This document shows positions 55,683 through 64,000 of a stretch of 64,000 nucleotides of DNA, in pieces. The notes below the pieces were generated by a model. That model had not been told where the DNA came from, did not search any database, and saw nothing but the letters and a program-made list of their open reading frames with translations. A program made the translations under genes and the position numbers. The stretch comes from Tistrella mobilis. Lineage in GTDB: Bacteria; Pseudomonadota; Alphaproteobacteria; Tistrellales; Tistrellaceae. Where the stretch lies: contig NZ_CP121014.1 of assembly GCF_041468085.1 (NCBI RefSeq), positions 558,001 to 622,000 of the forward strand, written 5' to 3'. Positions within the stretch are counted from its first letter, which is position 1. Each line of letters begins with the position of its first letter.

Positions 55683-56206
55683 CCGCCATCCCCGGCACGG
55701 CGCCGCGCATGGCCGTGATCCTGGTCGATCGCGGCGTCCCCGCCGATGCCGTCTTCGACCGGGTGGTCGCCCGGCTCAGGGCCGAGGGCCTTCGGGTCGG
55801 CGGCCTGGTTCAGCGCGAGGGGCCGGCCCCCGAAGGCTGCTGTGCCGCCATGGATCTGGAAGAGCTGGACAGCGGCCGGCTGATCCGGATCTCGCAGGAT
55901 CTGGGCCCCGGCGCCCGCGGCTGCCGGCTGGATCCGCGCGGCCTGGCGGAGGCGGCGGTCGCGGCCGAAACCGCGCTGGCCCGCGGGCTCGACCTCCTGG
56001 TCATCAACCGCTTCGGCAAGGGCGAGGCCGATGGCGGCGGGCTGCGCGCGGTGATGGCCGCCGCACTCGATGCCGGCGTGCCGGTGCTGACCGCCGTCCG
56101 TCCGCCCTATGCCGGGGCCTGCACCGCCTTCCATGGCGGCATGGCGGCAGAGCTGCCGGCCGACGAGGCCGCCGTGCTCGCCTGGTTCGCGGAGGCCCGG
56201 TCATGA
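55679..56206 (+). CDS. DUF2478 protein (NTPase-like, molybdenum-associated)
   Basis: A 175-residue protein beginning [19 protein letters not shown] and containing [20 protein letters not shown], the core of the DUF2478 family. These proteins have a degenerate NTP-binding fold and usually lie beside molybdate transport or cofactor genes. The Walker A Lys/Gly pattern is not recognisable here, so nucleotide binding is uncertain. It overlaps moeA and moaA by four bases each. Confidence 0.72.
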   Translation: MTAIPGTAPRMAVILVDRGVPADAVFDRVVARLRAEGLRVGGLVQREGPAPEGCCAAMDLEELDSGRLIRISQDLGPGARGCRLDPRGLAEAAVAAETALARGLDLLVINRFGKGEADGGGLRAVMAAALDAGVPVLTAVRPPYAGACTAFHGGMAAELPADEAAVLAWFAEARS

Positions 56207-57249
56207 GCATCCTTCACCCGCGACCGCGCCGGTCGGGCATGGCAGACGCGGCCCGGGCCTGCCCCCTGATCGACGGCTTCGGCCGCCAGGTGCGCTATCT
56301 GCGGCTTTCGGTCACCGATCGCTGCGATCTGCGCTGCGTCTATTGCCTGCCGGCGCGGGCGAGCTTTCTGCCGCGCGCCGCCATCCCCTCGCTCGACGAA
56401 CTGGCGACGCTCGCCGACGTCTTCATCGCGGCCGGAATCCGCCGCATCCGCCTCACCGGCGGCGAACCGCTGGCCCGGCGCGGCGTGATGACCCTGGTGG
56501 CGCGGCTGGGCCGTCTGGTCGCCCGCGGTACGCTCGACGAGCTGACGCTCACCACCAACGGCACCCAGCTCGACCACCATGCCGAAGCCCTTGCGGCCGC
56601 CGGGGTGCGGCGGGTGAACGTCTCGCTCGACAGCCTCGATCCCGGCCGCTTCGCCGCCCTCACCCGCGGCGGCAGGCTCGATCGGGTGCTGGCCGGCATC
56701 GACGCTGCGCAGGCCGCCGGGCTACATGTGAAGCTCAACACCGTGGCGCTGGCGGGCGAGATCGAGCACGAGATCGACCGGCTGATCCGCTTCGCCCATG
56801 GCCGGGGCATGGACCTGACCCTGATCGAAGTGATGCCGCTGGGTGACACCGGCGCCGACCGCCGCGACCAGCATCTGCCGCTTGGCCGCGTTCGTGCGGA
56901 TCTGGCCCGCCGCTGGACGCTGACCGATCTGCCCGACCGCACGGCCGGCCCGGCCCGCTATGTCCGCATCGCCGAGACCGGCGGTCGGCTCGGCTTCATC
57001 ACCCCGCTCAGCCACAATTTCTGCGAAAGCTGCGACCGGGTGCGGGTCTCGGCCGCCGGCCGGCTTTACACCTGCCTCGGCCATGAAGGGTCGGTCGACC
57101 TGCTGCCGGCGCTGCGTGCCGGCGGTGCCATCGCGGCCGACGATGTAATCCGCCGGGCGCTGCTGCTCAAACCCCGCGGCCACGACTTCGTCGTCGACCG
57201 CACCCGCGTGCAGGGCATCGGCCGCCATATGGCGGCGCTCGGCGGCTGA
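56203..57249 (+). CDS. moaA: GTP 3',8-cyclase (molybdenum cofactor step 1)
   Basis: A 348-residue radical-SAM enzyme. The SAM cluster is bound by CDLRCVYC, the C-terminal [4Fe-4S] by [13 protein letters not shown] and a later Cys (LYTC), and the protein ends in GG as active MoaA must. [13 protein letters not shown] is the SAM-binding glycine motif. It makes the cyclic pterin precursor from GTP. The partners moaC, moaD and moaE are not in the window. It starts within the DUF2478 stop. Confidence 0.95.
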   Translation: MSILHPRPRRSGMADAARACPLIDGFGRQVRYLRLSVTDRCDLRCVYCLPARASFLPRAAIPSLDELATLADVFIAAGIRRIRLTGGEPLARRGVMTLVARLGRLVARGTLDELTLTTNGTQLDHHAEALAAAGVRRVNVSLDSLDPGRFAALTRGGRLDRVLAGIDAAQAAGLHVKLNTVALAGEIEHEIDRLIRFAHGRGMDLTLIEVMPLGDTGADRRDQHLPLGRVRADLARRWTLTDLPDRTAGPARYVRIAETGGRLGFITPLSHNFCESCDRVRVSAAGRLYTCLGHEGSVDLLPALRAGGAIAADDVIRRALLLKPRGHDFVVDRTRVQGIGRHMAALGG

Positions 57250-57277
57250 CCCGCGCCCCTTCTGAAAGGCGCCCTTC

Positions 57278-57784
57278 ATGCGCATCGGCATCCTGACCAT
57301 CTCGGACCGCGCGGCCGACGGCCGATACCAGGACCAGGGCGGCCCGGCCATCCAGGCCTGGCTCGCCGCCCGGATCACCAGCCCCTGGACGCCCGACCGG
57401 CGGATCGTGCCCGACGGGATCGAGCCGGTCTCGGCCGCCCTGATCGATCTGGCCGACCGGGCCGGCGCCGGTCTGATCCTGACCACCGGCGGCACCGGAC
57501 CGGCACCGCGCGACCTCACCCCCGAAGCCCTCGCCCGGGTGATCGACCGCGAGATGCCGGGCTTCGGCGAGGCGATGCGTGCCGCCAGCCTGAAGACCGT
57601 GCCCACTGCCATCCTGTCGCGCCAGACGGCCGGTCTGCGCGGGTCGACGCTGATCGTCACCCTGCCCGGCAAGCCGGCCGCGATCGGTGCCTGTCTCGAC
57701 GCCGTCTTCCCCGCCATCCCCTGGTGCCTGGAGCTGACCGGGGCCGGGCGGATCGAGGCCGCCGGCGCTTTCCGACCGGCATGA
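57278..57784 (+). CDS. mogA: Molybdopterin adenylyltransferase (MogA/MoaB family)
   Basis: A 168-residue protein: GILTISDRAADGRYQDQGG and TTGGTGPAPRDLTPEAL are the MPT-binding signatures and LPGKPAAIGACLDAV closes the site. It adenylylates molybdopterin for MoeA. Length and motifs favour MogA over the smaller MoaB. It starts 28 bases after moaA and ends 19 bases before nnrS. Confidence 0.9.
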   Translation: MRIGILTISDRAADGRYQDQGGPAIQAWLAARITSPWTPDRRIVPDGIEPVSAALIDLADRAGAGLILTTGGTGPAPRDLTPEALARVIDREMPGFGEAMRAASLKTVPTAILSRQTAGLRGSTLIVTLPGKPAAIGACLDAVFPAIPWCLELTGAGRIEAAGAFRPA

Positions 57785-57803
57785 TGCAAGGAAGGAAGAT
57801 CCG

Positions 57804-59012
57804 ATGACCAGCCGCCCCTCCGGCGCCGCCCTCAGGCGGGCGGGACCGCCGATCCTGCACGGTTTCCGCCTGTTCTTCCTCACCGCCTCGATCTGGGCGG
57901 TGCTGGCGATGGCGATCTGGGTGCCGCTGCTGCGCGGGATCTTCATCCTGCCCGGCAGGCTGGCACCGGTGGACTGGCACGCCCATGAAATGGTCTTCGG
58001 CTATGTCTTCGCCGTAATGGCGGGCTTCCTGCTGACGGCGGTGCCCAACTGGACCGGACGTCTGCCGCTGACCGGCCGGCCGATCGCGGTGCTGGGCCTG
58101 CTCTGGCTGGCGGGGCGCATTGCCATGGCGGCGGCGGGCCTGGCCGGCCCGGCGGGCCCGTGGATCGCCGCCGCGCTCGATCTCGTCTTTCCGGTGGTTC
58201 TGGCAGCGGCGATCGGCCGCGAGATCCTGGCCGCCCGCAATCACCGCAATCTGAAGGTCCTGGTTCTGCTCGGCCTGATGATCGCCGCCGATGCGGGCTT
58301 TCATGCCGCGCTGATCCTGGAGGTCGACACCCGGCCCTGGCTGCGCGCCGGGCTTGGGCTCACCCTGCTGCTGATCATGCTGGTCGGGGGGCGGATCGTG
58401 CCCAGCTTCACCCGCAACTGGCTGGCAAAGCAGCCCGGAACCGGCCCCCTGCCCGTGCCCTTCAACCGCGTCGATGCGATCTGCATGGCGGTTGCGGCCG
58501 TCGCCCTGGCGCTCTGGGCCATCCTGCCGGAGGCGCCGGTCACCGCCTGGACCGCGCTTCTGGCCGGGCTGCTGCACCTGGTCCGCGTCGCCCGCTGGGC
58601 CGGCTGGCGAACCGGTGGCGAGGCGCTGGTGCTGGTCCTGCACCTGGCCTATGTCTTCGTGCCGATCGGCTTTCTGGCGGTCGCGCTGCCGGTCCTGCTG
58701 GCGGGCAGCCTCACCCCGCAGGCGGCTTTGCATGCCTGGAGCACCGGCGCGGTCGGGCTGATGACGCTGGCGGTGATGAGCCGCGCGGCGCTCGGCCATG
58801 GGGGGCTGCCGCTGACGGCGGGGCCCGCCGCGCGCATGGCCTATGCCTGCCTGACGGTCGCGACCCTGGCGCGGATCGCCGCCGGCAGCAGCCTTGCCGG
58901 CGATCTGACCATGCCGCTCACCGATCTGGCCGCGGTCTGCTGGATCGCGGGCTTCCTGGTCTTCGTCATCGGCTACCGTCGCGTCCTGACCGGCCGCAGC
59001 GCAAAGGCCTGA
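57804..59012 (+). CDS. nnrS: NnrS family membrane haem-copper protein
   Basis: A 402-residue membrane protein with about twelve hydrophobic segments. WHAHEMVFGYVFAVMAGFLLT (residues 58-78) is the signature with the His likely to bind metal. NnrS relieves NO stress, keeping iron pools safe during denitrification, and is often FNR/NNR controlled. It is the last gene of the nitrate-respiration block and ends nine bases before the convergent cyclase gene. Confidence 0.9.
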   Translation: MTSRPSGAALRRAGPPILHGFRLFFLTASIWAVLAMAIWVPLLRGIFILPGRLAPVDWHAHEMVFGYVFAVMAGFLLTAVPNWTGRLPLTGRPIAVLGLLWLAGRIAMAAAGLAGPAGPWIAAALDLVFPVVLAAAIGREILAARNHRNLKVLVLLGLMIAADAGFHAALILEVDTRPWLRAGLGLTLLLIMLVGGRIVPSFTRNWLAKQPGTGPLPVPFNRVDAICMAVAAVALALWAILPEAPVTAWTALLAGLLHLVRVARWAGWRTGGEALVLVLHLAYVFVPIGFLAVALPVLLAGSLTPQAALHAWSTGAVGLMTLAVMSRAALGHGGLPLTAGPAARMAYACLTVATLARIAAGSSLAGDLTMPLTDLAAVCWIAGFLVFVIGYRRVLTGRSAKA

Positions 59013-59021
59013 TCGCGGCCA

Positions 59022-60476
59022 TCACGCCATCTCCACCCGGTTGCGGCCGTTCTGCTTGGCGCGATACATGGCGCGGTCGGCCGCGGCAAGCGCCGCCTCC
59101 AGCCCGGCGCCGTCGGGGATGACCAGCGCCACCCCCAGGCTGGCCGAGCCGCAATAGGGATCGGCGCCGGGGCCGAGCGGCACCTCGACGCTGCGGATGG
59201 CGTCGAGCAGCCGGGTGGCGATCTTCCGCGCCTCCACCCCGTCGACATCGGCCAGCAGCACGGCGAATTCCTCGCCGCCGATGCGGCCCAGCAGATCCTC
59301 AGCGCGCAGGCCGGCCTGCATCACCCCTGCAAGCGTCGCCAGCACCCGGTCTCCGGCCGGGTGGCCCCAGCCGTCGTTGATTCGCTTGAAATGATCGGCA
59401 TCGATGCTGATCACGGCGGCCGGCCGGCCTTCGGCAACCAGCAGATCCGTGAGCGCCTTCGCCTTTTCCATGAAGGCCTTGCGCGCAAGCACCCCGGTCA
59501 GCCCGTCATGGGTGGCGGCATGCTGCAGGCGTCCCATCAGCTCTTCGCGGCTGGCGGTGACCGCAACGACGGTGAGGGGGGCAAGGGCGGTGAGGGTGAT
59601 GCCGATTCGGATCGAGATCATGTCCTCGCGCGGGATCGGGGGCACGAGATGGACCTGCCCCACCGACACCATCAGCACCATGGCCAGCGCCGCCACCAGC
59701 ACCAGAACCGCCGTGCCGAAGGGCGGGTAGCGCAGCGCGCACCAGAGCAGCGCCGGCACCGGAAAGGTCAGCGCCCCGGCACCGCCGACCAGGGCGGTGG
59801 CGAGCAGCGACAGGGCCAGCGCCGCCGCGGGTGCCCAGCGCCAGGGATCAGCCTCTTCCGGGCAGGAGATCGGCGGCCGCCGCCGGCGCTCGGGGCGTGG
59901 CGGCATGGGTTGGGGCACGGGTGCCGCGCCGATCCGTTCGGGCATGGTGAGGATGACCGGCAGGATGGCCATCACATTCAACAGATCGGCCCCGAACCAG
60001 TTGCCGAAGGCCACGAGCGGCGACCGGTCGAACAGCACGGCTTCGGCCCAGCACCCGAGCCCGGCGCCCACGGTCGCCACCGCCAGCGCCGTGCCCGCCA
60101 GCGCGATCACCCCGGATGATCGGGTGAGTGCCAGCTCCGCGGGCGTGAGCCGCCGGAGCAGCAGCAGCCCCACCCCCACCCCGGCCATGTTGGCCGCCGT
60201 CATCCACAGGCTGACATCCAGCGGCGATCCGGTGAGGCAATCGGCCAGAACGTAACCGATGGCCGCCCCGATCCACCCCGCCGGGCCGGCCGTCCCCTTC
60301 CAGCGGAGCATCAGGCCCAGCAGGATGGCATTGGCCGGCCATATGGCCGCAAGGAAGCCCACCGGCCGGGTGAAGATCCCGAACAGGGCCGCGATGAAGA
60401 TGATCAGAAAGACGATCCCGGCCCGGGCGGGATGGCGCAGCCAGGCCGGCAGCAGACCGCCCGGCGGCCCTGACAT
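59022..60476 (-). CDS. Membrane diguanylate cyclase (MASE1-GGDEF)
   Basis: A 484-residue protein. The N-terminal third to half is an eight- or nine-helix MASE1-type sensor (WPANAILLGLMLRWKG), followed at about residue 325 by a GGDEF domain with HDGLTGVLAR, SIDADHFKRINDGWGH, an RAED inhibitory site and active GGEEF. It makes c-di-GMP in response to an unknown signal. AGGGGA ends six bases before ATG 60474-60476, so the longer start at 60575 is rejected. It is divergent from darT with 182 bases between. Confidence 0.87.
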   Translation of the reverse strand: MSGPPGGLLPAWLRHPARAGIVFLIIFIAALFGIFTRPVGFLAAIWPANAILLGLMLRWKGTAGPAGWIGAAIGYVLADCLTGSPLDVSLWMTAANMAGVGVGLLLLRRLTPAELALTRSSGVIALAGTALAVATVGAGLGCWAEAVLFDRSPLVAFGNWFGADLLNVMAILPVILTMPERIGAAPVPQPMPPRPERRRRPPISCPEEADPWRWAPAAALALSLLATALVGGAGALTFPVPALLWCALRYPPFGTAVLVLVAALAMVLMVSVGQVHLVPPIPREDMISIRIGITLTALAPLTVVAVTASREELMGRLQHAATHDGLTGVLARKAFMEKAKALTDLLVAEGRPAAVISIDADHFKRINDGWGHPAGDRVLATLAGVMQAGLRAEDLLGRIGGEEFAVLLADVDGVEARKIATRLLDAIRSVEVPLGPGADPYCGSASLGVALVIPDGAGLEAALAAADRAMYRAKQNGRNRVEMA

Positions 60477-60658
60477 CGTCGTCCCCTGCGGCGGCATTGC
60501 CCCCATCCCCCCGTATCCCGTGCCGATGTATCGCCGAGGCGTTCTATCACCGTTTTGGTTTGGAAGCCAAAGCACACGTGACGCATCTTCTCAGGTGCTC
60601 GGCCTTCCCGGAATTCTGTGCGAGGATCGGCAAAGGACGGGTCCGCCGGGATGACGAC
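60477..60658. other. Intergenic region between cyclase gene and darT
   Basis: 182 bases without a gene. TTTGG-AAG-CCAAA (60559-60571) is a small inverted repeat that could be an operator for the darT-darG pair. No clear -35/-10 pair is visible. The sequence becomes less GC-rich from here. Confidence 0.35.
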
Positions 60659-61348
60659 ATGCCTCAACCCCCAGTTTCTCCGAAGATCTATCATATTGTC
60701 CACGTCGACCGATTGGCCTCCATCATTCAGGACGGGGTCATCTGGTCGGACGCAGAGGTGCAGCGGCGCCGATGCGCCGGTACGACCATCGGCATGGGGC
60801 ATATCAAACGGCGCAGACTGGAGGAGAATTGGCTGAACAGTCATCCGGAACTGACCGTCGGCCAGTGCACACCCTTCTACTTCTGTCCGCGATCCGTGAT
60901 GCTCTATGCCATACACAGACAGACCCAGGGCCTGTCCTACGCAGGCGGCCAGGATCCGATCATCCACCTGAAAGCCGATTTGCAGGCAACGGTGCAGTGG
61001 GCCGAGGCAAACCGGCGCCGCTGGGCCTTCACCGACACAAATGCCGGATCACGTCTCTTCAACGACTGGTGCGATCTCGATCGCCTGGACAAGATCCGTT
61101 GGGATGTGATCAACGCGCGAAACTGGTCGTCGGAACGTGAATGGAAGCAGGCGGAGTTCCTGATCGAGCACAGCTTCCCATGGTCGTTGGTCAGCCGCAT
61201 CGGCGTTAAATCTCAGGCCGTTGTCCGGCAGGTTGCCAATGCCCTGCCATCGTCACTGGCTCCGCAGGGAGCGAACATGCTATCTGAGTTCGAGCCTGCC
61301 GTGCACCATCGTCCAAAGATCGAGATCCGCGCGGATTGGTACTATTGA
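60659..61348 (+). CDS. darT: DarT-type DNA ADP-ribosyltransferase toxin
   Basis: A 229-residue DUF4433/DarT protein. YHIVHVDRLASIIQDG is the N-terminal NAD-binding strand, TPFYFCPRSVMLYAIHR the second motif, and E166 in EWKQAEFLIEHSFPW the catalytic Glu. DarT attaches ADP-ribose to thymine on single-stranded DNA and stops replication; it works as a toxin and in phage defence. The ATG at 60659 gives the family length; the reading frame stays open upstream to 60497, which I reject. It is followed after seven bases by the macro-domain antitoxin. Confidence 0.87.
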   Translation: MPQPPVSPKIYHIVHVDRLASIIQDGVIWSDAEVQRRRCAGTTIGMGHIKRRRLEENWLNSHPELTVGQCTPFYFCPRSVMLYAIHRQTQGLSYAGGQDPIIHLKADLQATVQWAEANRRRWAFTDTNAGSRLFNDWCDLDRLDKIRWDVINARNWSSEREWKQAEFLIEHSFPWSLVSRIGVKSQAVVRQVANALPSSLAPQGANMLSEFEPAVHHRPKIEIRADWYY

Positions 61349-61355
61349 GGTGCGC

Positions 61356-62393
61356 ATGATGATCAAGTTCACCACCGGAGACATCCTGGCCGCAGATGCC
61401 GATGCGCTCGTCAACACGGTGAACTGCGTCGGCGTGATGGGGCGCGGCATTGCCCTCCAGTTCCGGAATGCCTTCCCCGCAAACTTCGAAGCCTATGCCA
61501 CAGCCTGCAAGCTTGGGGATGTCCGACCGGGTCGCATGTTCGTCTTCGAGACGGGCGCGTTGACCAGTCCCCGATACATCATCAACTTCCCGACCAAGCG
61601 CCATTGGCGGGGGAAAAGCCGGATGGAAGACATCGAGGCTGGCCTTCAGGCGCTGGTCGAAACCATCCGGCGCCTGGAATTGCGCTCGATCGCCATCCCC
61701 CCGCTCGGCGCCGGCTTAGGCGGCCTGCCGTGGGATGCGGTCCGCGCACGCATTGTCGAGGCGGTTTCGCCCCTGACCGAGGTCCAGGTCATCGTCTTTG
61801 AACCGAGGGACGCACCCGCGCCGACCCGCGCGACCGAGGTTCCGGCCATGACACCGGGGCGTGCCGCTCTGGTGATGCTGATGGATCGTTATCTGCGTGG
61901 TCTGATGGACCCCTTCGTCACCCTGATCGAAGTCCAGAAACTGATGTACTTCATGCAGGCCGCAGGCGAAGGACTTCGCCTGAACTACGTAAAGCATCAC
62001 TACGGGCCCTATGCCGAGAACCTTCGTCATGTCCTCAGGCGGATCGAAGGACACATGGTCACGGGCTATCACGATGGTGGCGACGCACCGTCCAAGCAGC
62101 TGGAACTCGTGCCCGGCGCGGTCGGCGACGCGTCGGCGCTCCTCGACACATCACCAGAGACACGCGAGCGCCTGGATCGTGTGGCAAGGCTCGTGGATGG
62201 CTTCGAAACCCCGTTCGGGCTGGAACTTCTTGCCACGGTGCATTGGGTGGTCTGCGAAGAAGGCGCCAGCGGCCTTGATCAGACGGTCGCCCGGATCCAC
62301 GGGTGGAACGACCGCAAGCGCATGTTCTCCCCGCGTCAGATCACGCTGGCCTATGACCACCTCAAAGCCCGGGGCTGGCTGAACGCCGCCTGA
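61356..62393 (+). CDS. darG: DarG-type macro-domain antitoxin
   Basis: A 345-residue antitoxin. Residues 1-155 are a DarG macro domain: GDILAADADALVNTVNCVGV, MGRGIALQF and INFPTKRHWRGKS, whose first Lys (K81, or K80 from the second Met) is where the family's catalytic Lys sits. It removes ADP-ribose from DNA. Residues about 165-345 form a separate domain with VTLIEVQKLMYFMQAAGEG and VKHHYGPYAENLRHVL, which look like the Panacea/DUF4065 type and probably bind DarT. GAGG precedes the ATG. Confidence 0.87.
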   Translation: MMIKFTTGDILAADADALVNTVNCVGVMGRGIALQFRNAFPANFEAYATACKLGDVRPGRMFVFETGALTSPRYIINFPTKRHWRGKSRMEDIEAGLQALVETIRRLELRSIAIPPLGAGLGGLPWDAVRARIVEAVSPLTEVQVIVFEPRDAPAPTRATEVPAMTPGRAALVMLMDRYLRGLMDPFVTLIEVQKLMYFMQAAGEGLRLNYVKHHYGPYAENLRHVLRRIEGHMVTGYHDGGDAPSKQLELVPGAVGDASALLDTSPETRERLDRVARLVDGFETPFGLELLATVHWVVCEEGASGLDQTVARIHGWNDRKRMFSPRQITLAYDHLKARGWLNAA

Positions 62394-62422
62394 CGGCGCG
62401 CGCCCTTCGCATCTGCGTAATC

Positions 62423-62434
62423 CTGCGTACGCAG
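62423..62434. promoter_or_regulatory. Palindrome upstream of urtA
   Basis: CTGCGTACGCAG is a perfect 12-base palindrome, with a half-copy CTGCGTAA at 62413-62420 ten bases before it. It lies in the 146-base gap between darG and urtA and may be an operator for the urea operon. It does not match an NtrC or sigma-54 site. Confidence 0.35.
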
Positions 62435-62539
62435 CCCACCGTATTTCCGCAGCGCAACAAATCCCCGACCATTCGATGGCGCGATGCGGACCGTTCCCCC
62501 GGCGGCCGTGTCCCGAAGCTCCATCGATCAGGAGGGGAC

Positions 62540-63814
62540 ATGACCCTGACCCATTCAGCGGGCCACGCGCCCCGGTTCGGCCTGAAGCGGCTGGCGGCCG
62601 CGGTGGCCGTGTCCGTCACCACCTCGCTGGCCGCCATGGCCGGCATCGGCGGCGGTGTCGCGCAGGCGGCACCGGCCACCGCCGAGGTCAACACCACCGG
62701 CCTGGCCGTCACCGATACCGAGGTCACCGTCGGCATCCTGCACTCGGTCACCGGCACCATGGCGATCTCGGAAACCGGGTCGGTTCAGGCGGAAAAGCTC
62801 GCCATCGAGCAGATCAACGCCTCGGGCGGCATCCTGGGCCGGCAGATCAAGATCATCCAGGAAGACGGCGCCAGCGACTGGCCGACCTTTGCCGAAAAGG
62901 CGCGCAAGCTGCTGGTCAACGACAAGACCGCGGCGGTGTTCGGCTGCTGGACCTCGGCCAGTCGCAAGGCGGTGCTGCCGGTGTTCGAGAAGGAAAACGG
63001 CCTGCTCTACTACCCGACCTTCTATGAAGGCCTGGAGCAGTCACCCAACGTGTTCTACACCGGCCAGGAAGCCACCCAGCAGATCCTGGCGGGCATCGAC
63101 TGGGTGATGAAGGACAAGGGGGCGAAGTCGTTCTATCTGCTCGGCTCCGACTATATCTGGCCGCGGACCTCGAACAAGATCGCCCGCAAGCATATCGAGA
63201 TGAACGGCGCCCAGGTTCTGGGTGAAGAATACTTCCCCCTGGGTCACACCCAGTTCAATTCGGTCATCAACAAGATCAAGCTGCGCAAGCCCGACGTGAT
63301 CTACGCCATCATCGTCGGCGGCAGCAACGTCGCCTTCTACAAGCAGCTTAAGGCCGCCGGCATCGACCTGTCCAAGCAGACCCTGCTGACCATCTCGGTG
63401 ACCGAAGACGAGGTCCGCGGCATCGGCGGCGAGAACATCGCCGGCGCCTATGCGGCGATGAAGTACTTCCAGTCGCTGGACAACGAGAACAACAAGGCAT
63501 TCGTCAAGGCCTTCAAGGACATGTGGGGCCAGGACATGGTGATCGGCGACGTCACCCAGGCCGCCTATCTGGGCCCCTGGCTGTGGAAGGCCGCGGTCGA
63601 GAAGGCCGGTTCCTTCGACGTCGACAAGGTTCGTGAGGCCTCGGCCGGGATCGAGCTGACCACCGCCCCCGAAGGCTATGTCAAGATCCACCCGAACCAT
63701 CATCTGTGGAGCAAGACCCGCATCGGCCTCGCCAAGGCCGACGGCCAGTTCGAGGTGCTCTACGAGACTGCCGAGCTGATGGAGCCCGATCCCTTCCCCA
63801 AGGGCTATCAGTAA
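62540..63814 (+). CDS. urtA: Urea ABC transporter substrate-binding protein
   Basis: A 424-residue periplasmic protein. A long Sec signal (residues about 15-45, ending GVAQA) leads to VTVGILHSVTGTMAISETGS, and FYLLGSDYIWPRTSNKIARK with FNSVINKIKLRKPDVIY, all strongly typical of UrtA. It binds urea for the UrtBCDE importer. AGGAGGGG lies just upstream of the ATG. It is a different, closer match to true UrtA than the Tat-exported homologue at 4006-5259. The rest of the operon lies beyond the right edge. Confidence 0.92.
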   Translation: MTLTHSAGHAPRFGLKRLAAAVAVSVTTSLAAMAGIGGGVAQAAPATAEVNTTGLAVTDTEVTVGILHSVTGTMAISETGSVQAEKLAIEQINASGGILGRQIKIIQEDGASDWPTFAEKARKLLVNDKTAAVFGCWTSASRKAVLPVFEKENGLLYYPTFYEGLEQSPNVFYTGQEATQQILAGIDWVMKDKGAKSFYLLGSDYIWPRTSNKIARKHIEMNGAQVLGEEYFPLGHTQFNSVINKIKLRKPDVIYAIIVGGSNVAFYKQLKAAGIDLSKQTLLTISVTEDEVRGIGGENIAGAYAAMKYFQSLDNENNKAFVKAFKDMWGQDMVIGDVTQAAYLGPWLWKAAVEKAGSFDVDKVREASAGIELTTAPEGYVKIHPNHHLWSKTRIGLAKADGQFEVLYETAELMEPDPFPKGYQ

Positions 63815-63953
63815 GCGCAGGTCGGCGGCCGGGCCGGGTCGTGCTTCCCCCGGCCGGTGCCCTGCCGCCGCAACCGCTCCCTTCGCGCCCGCGCCCGCCC
63901 CCTCCTCCCGCTCTCCCCCCACCCGTTCCTGTCCATCCCACCACGGCGTGCGC

Positions 63954-63969
63954 CGCCCCGATCGGGGCG
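63954..63969 (+). terminator. Palindromic stem between urtA and the next gene
   Basis: CGCCCCGATCGGGGCG is a perfect 16-base palindrome in the 183-base gap after urtA. The stem may lower read-through so that urtA is made in excess over the membrane parts. No U-tract follows. Confidence 0.4.
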
Positions 63970-63997
63970 CTGCCGCCGTCCGTCCGGGAGGTGTCGC

Positions 63998-64000
63998 ATG
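63998..64000 (+). CDS. Start codon of probable urtB, cut by window edge
   Basis: The window ends on ATG with GGGAGG about six to ten bases upstream. In urt operons the gene after urtA is the permease urtB, so this is its probable start. Only the first codon is visible, so identity is inferred from order alone. Confidence 0.4.

Noticed and set aside
62394-62539. Possible sigma-54 promoter before urtA
   Set aside because: TGGCGCGATGCGG resembles the -24 part but lacks a GC at the required -12 spacing, so it is not supported.

Overview
The window is a GC-rich (visibly about two-thirds G+C or more), gene-dense chromosome or large-replicon segment. Gene families, gene order and codon use fit an Alphaproteobacterium of the Rhodospirillales type; a Tistrella- or Azospirillum-like host would fit, but nothing here proves the genus. 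I see no rRNA, tRNA, insertion sequence, integrase or CRISPR array. Nearly everything is accessory metabolism: uptake and breakdown of amides, nitriles and aromatic acids, followed by a large nitrate-respiration block.

Layout. (1) 1-7143: a nitrile/amide module on the minus strand. It holds an AmiC-like amide sensor, a five-part urea/amide-type ABC importer and the start of a Rhodococcus-type amidase, with a divergent MarR gene. (2) 7149-11403: two aldehyde dehydrogenases, a LysR regulator and a small monooxygenase-like protein. (3) 11696-17133: an alcohol dehydrogenase, an ArsR/SRPBCC pair, a second-copy ClpP, a globin-coupled diguanylate cyclase and a semialdehyde dehydrogenase. (4) 17222-28446: a GntR-controlled TRAP transporter joined to a meta-cleavage-like pathway: extradiol dioxygenase, class II aldolase-like protein, HpaE-, HpaH- and HpaI-like enzymes. 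It is closed by a hairpin and a PaaX-type regulator. (5) 28495-30957: a crotonase and an acyl-CoA ligase. (6) 31052-41710: a GntR-flanked gentisate cluster with a FAH-family hydrolase, a complete Liv-type ABC importer, a nitrilase, a flavin reductase-like protein and an alpha/beta hydrolase. (7) 42463-59012: a Crp/Fnr regulator divergent from a fused NarK1-NarK2, then narGHJI, a parvulin isomerase, a hemerythrin-like protein, moeA, a DUF2478 protein, moaA, mogA and nnrS, nearly all touching or overlapping. (8) 59022-62393: a MASE1-GGDEF cyclase and a DarTG-type toxin-antitoxin pair in less GC-rich DNA. (9) 62540-64000: urtA and the first codon of the next urt gene.

How it works together. Region 7 is a self-contained anaerobic nitrate-respiration unit: transport, the enzyme, its chaperone, molybdenum-cofactor synthesis and NO/oxygen handling. 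Two perfect TTGAT-N4-ATCAA sites in its control region suit the divergent regulator. Regions 1, 4 and 6 each pair an importer with catabolic enzymes and a local regulator.

The most unusual signal is in region 4. Two proteins of the putative ring-cleavage operon (a VOC-family protein and the class II aldolase-like protein) have lost every metal ligand of their families, while the neighbouring VOC paralogue keeps all three. This suggests an undescribed pathway variant or a heteromeric dioxygenase. The main limit is that all assignments rest on reading motifs by eye, without alignments or database searches.
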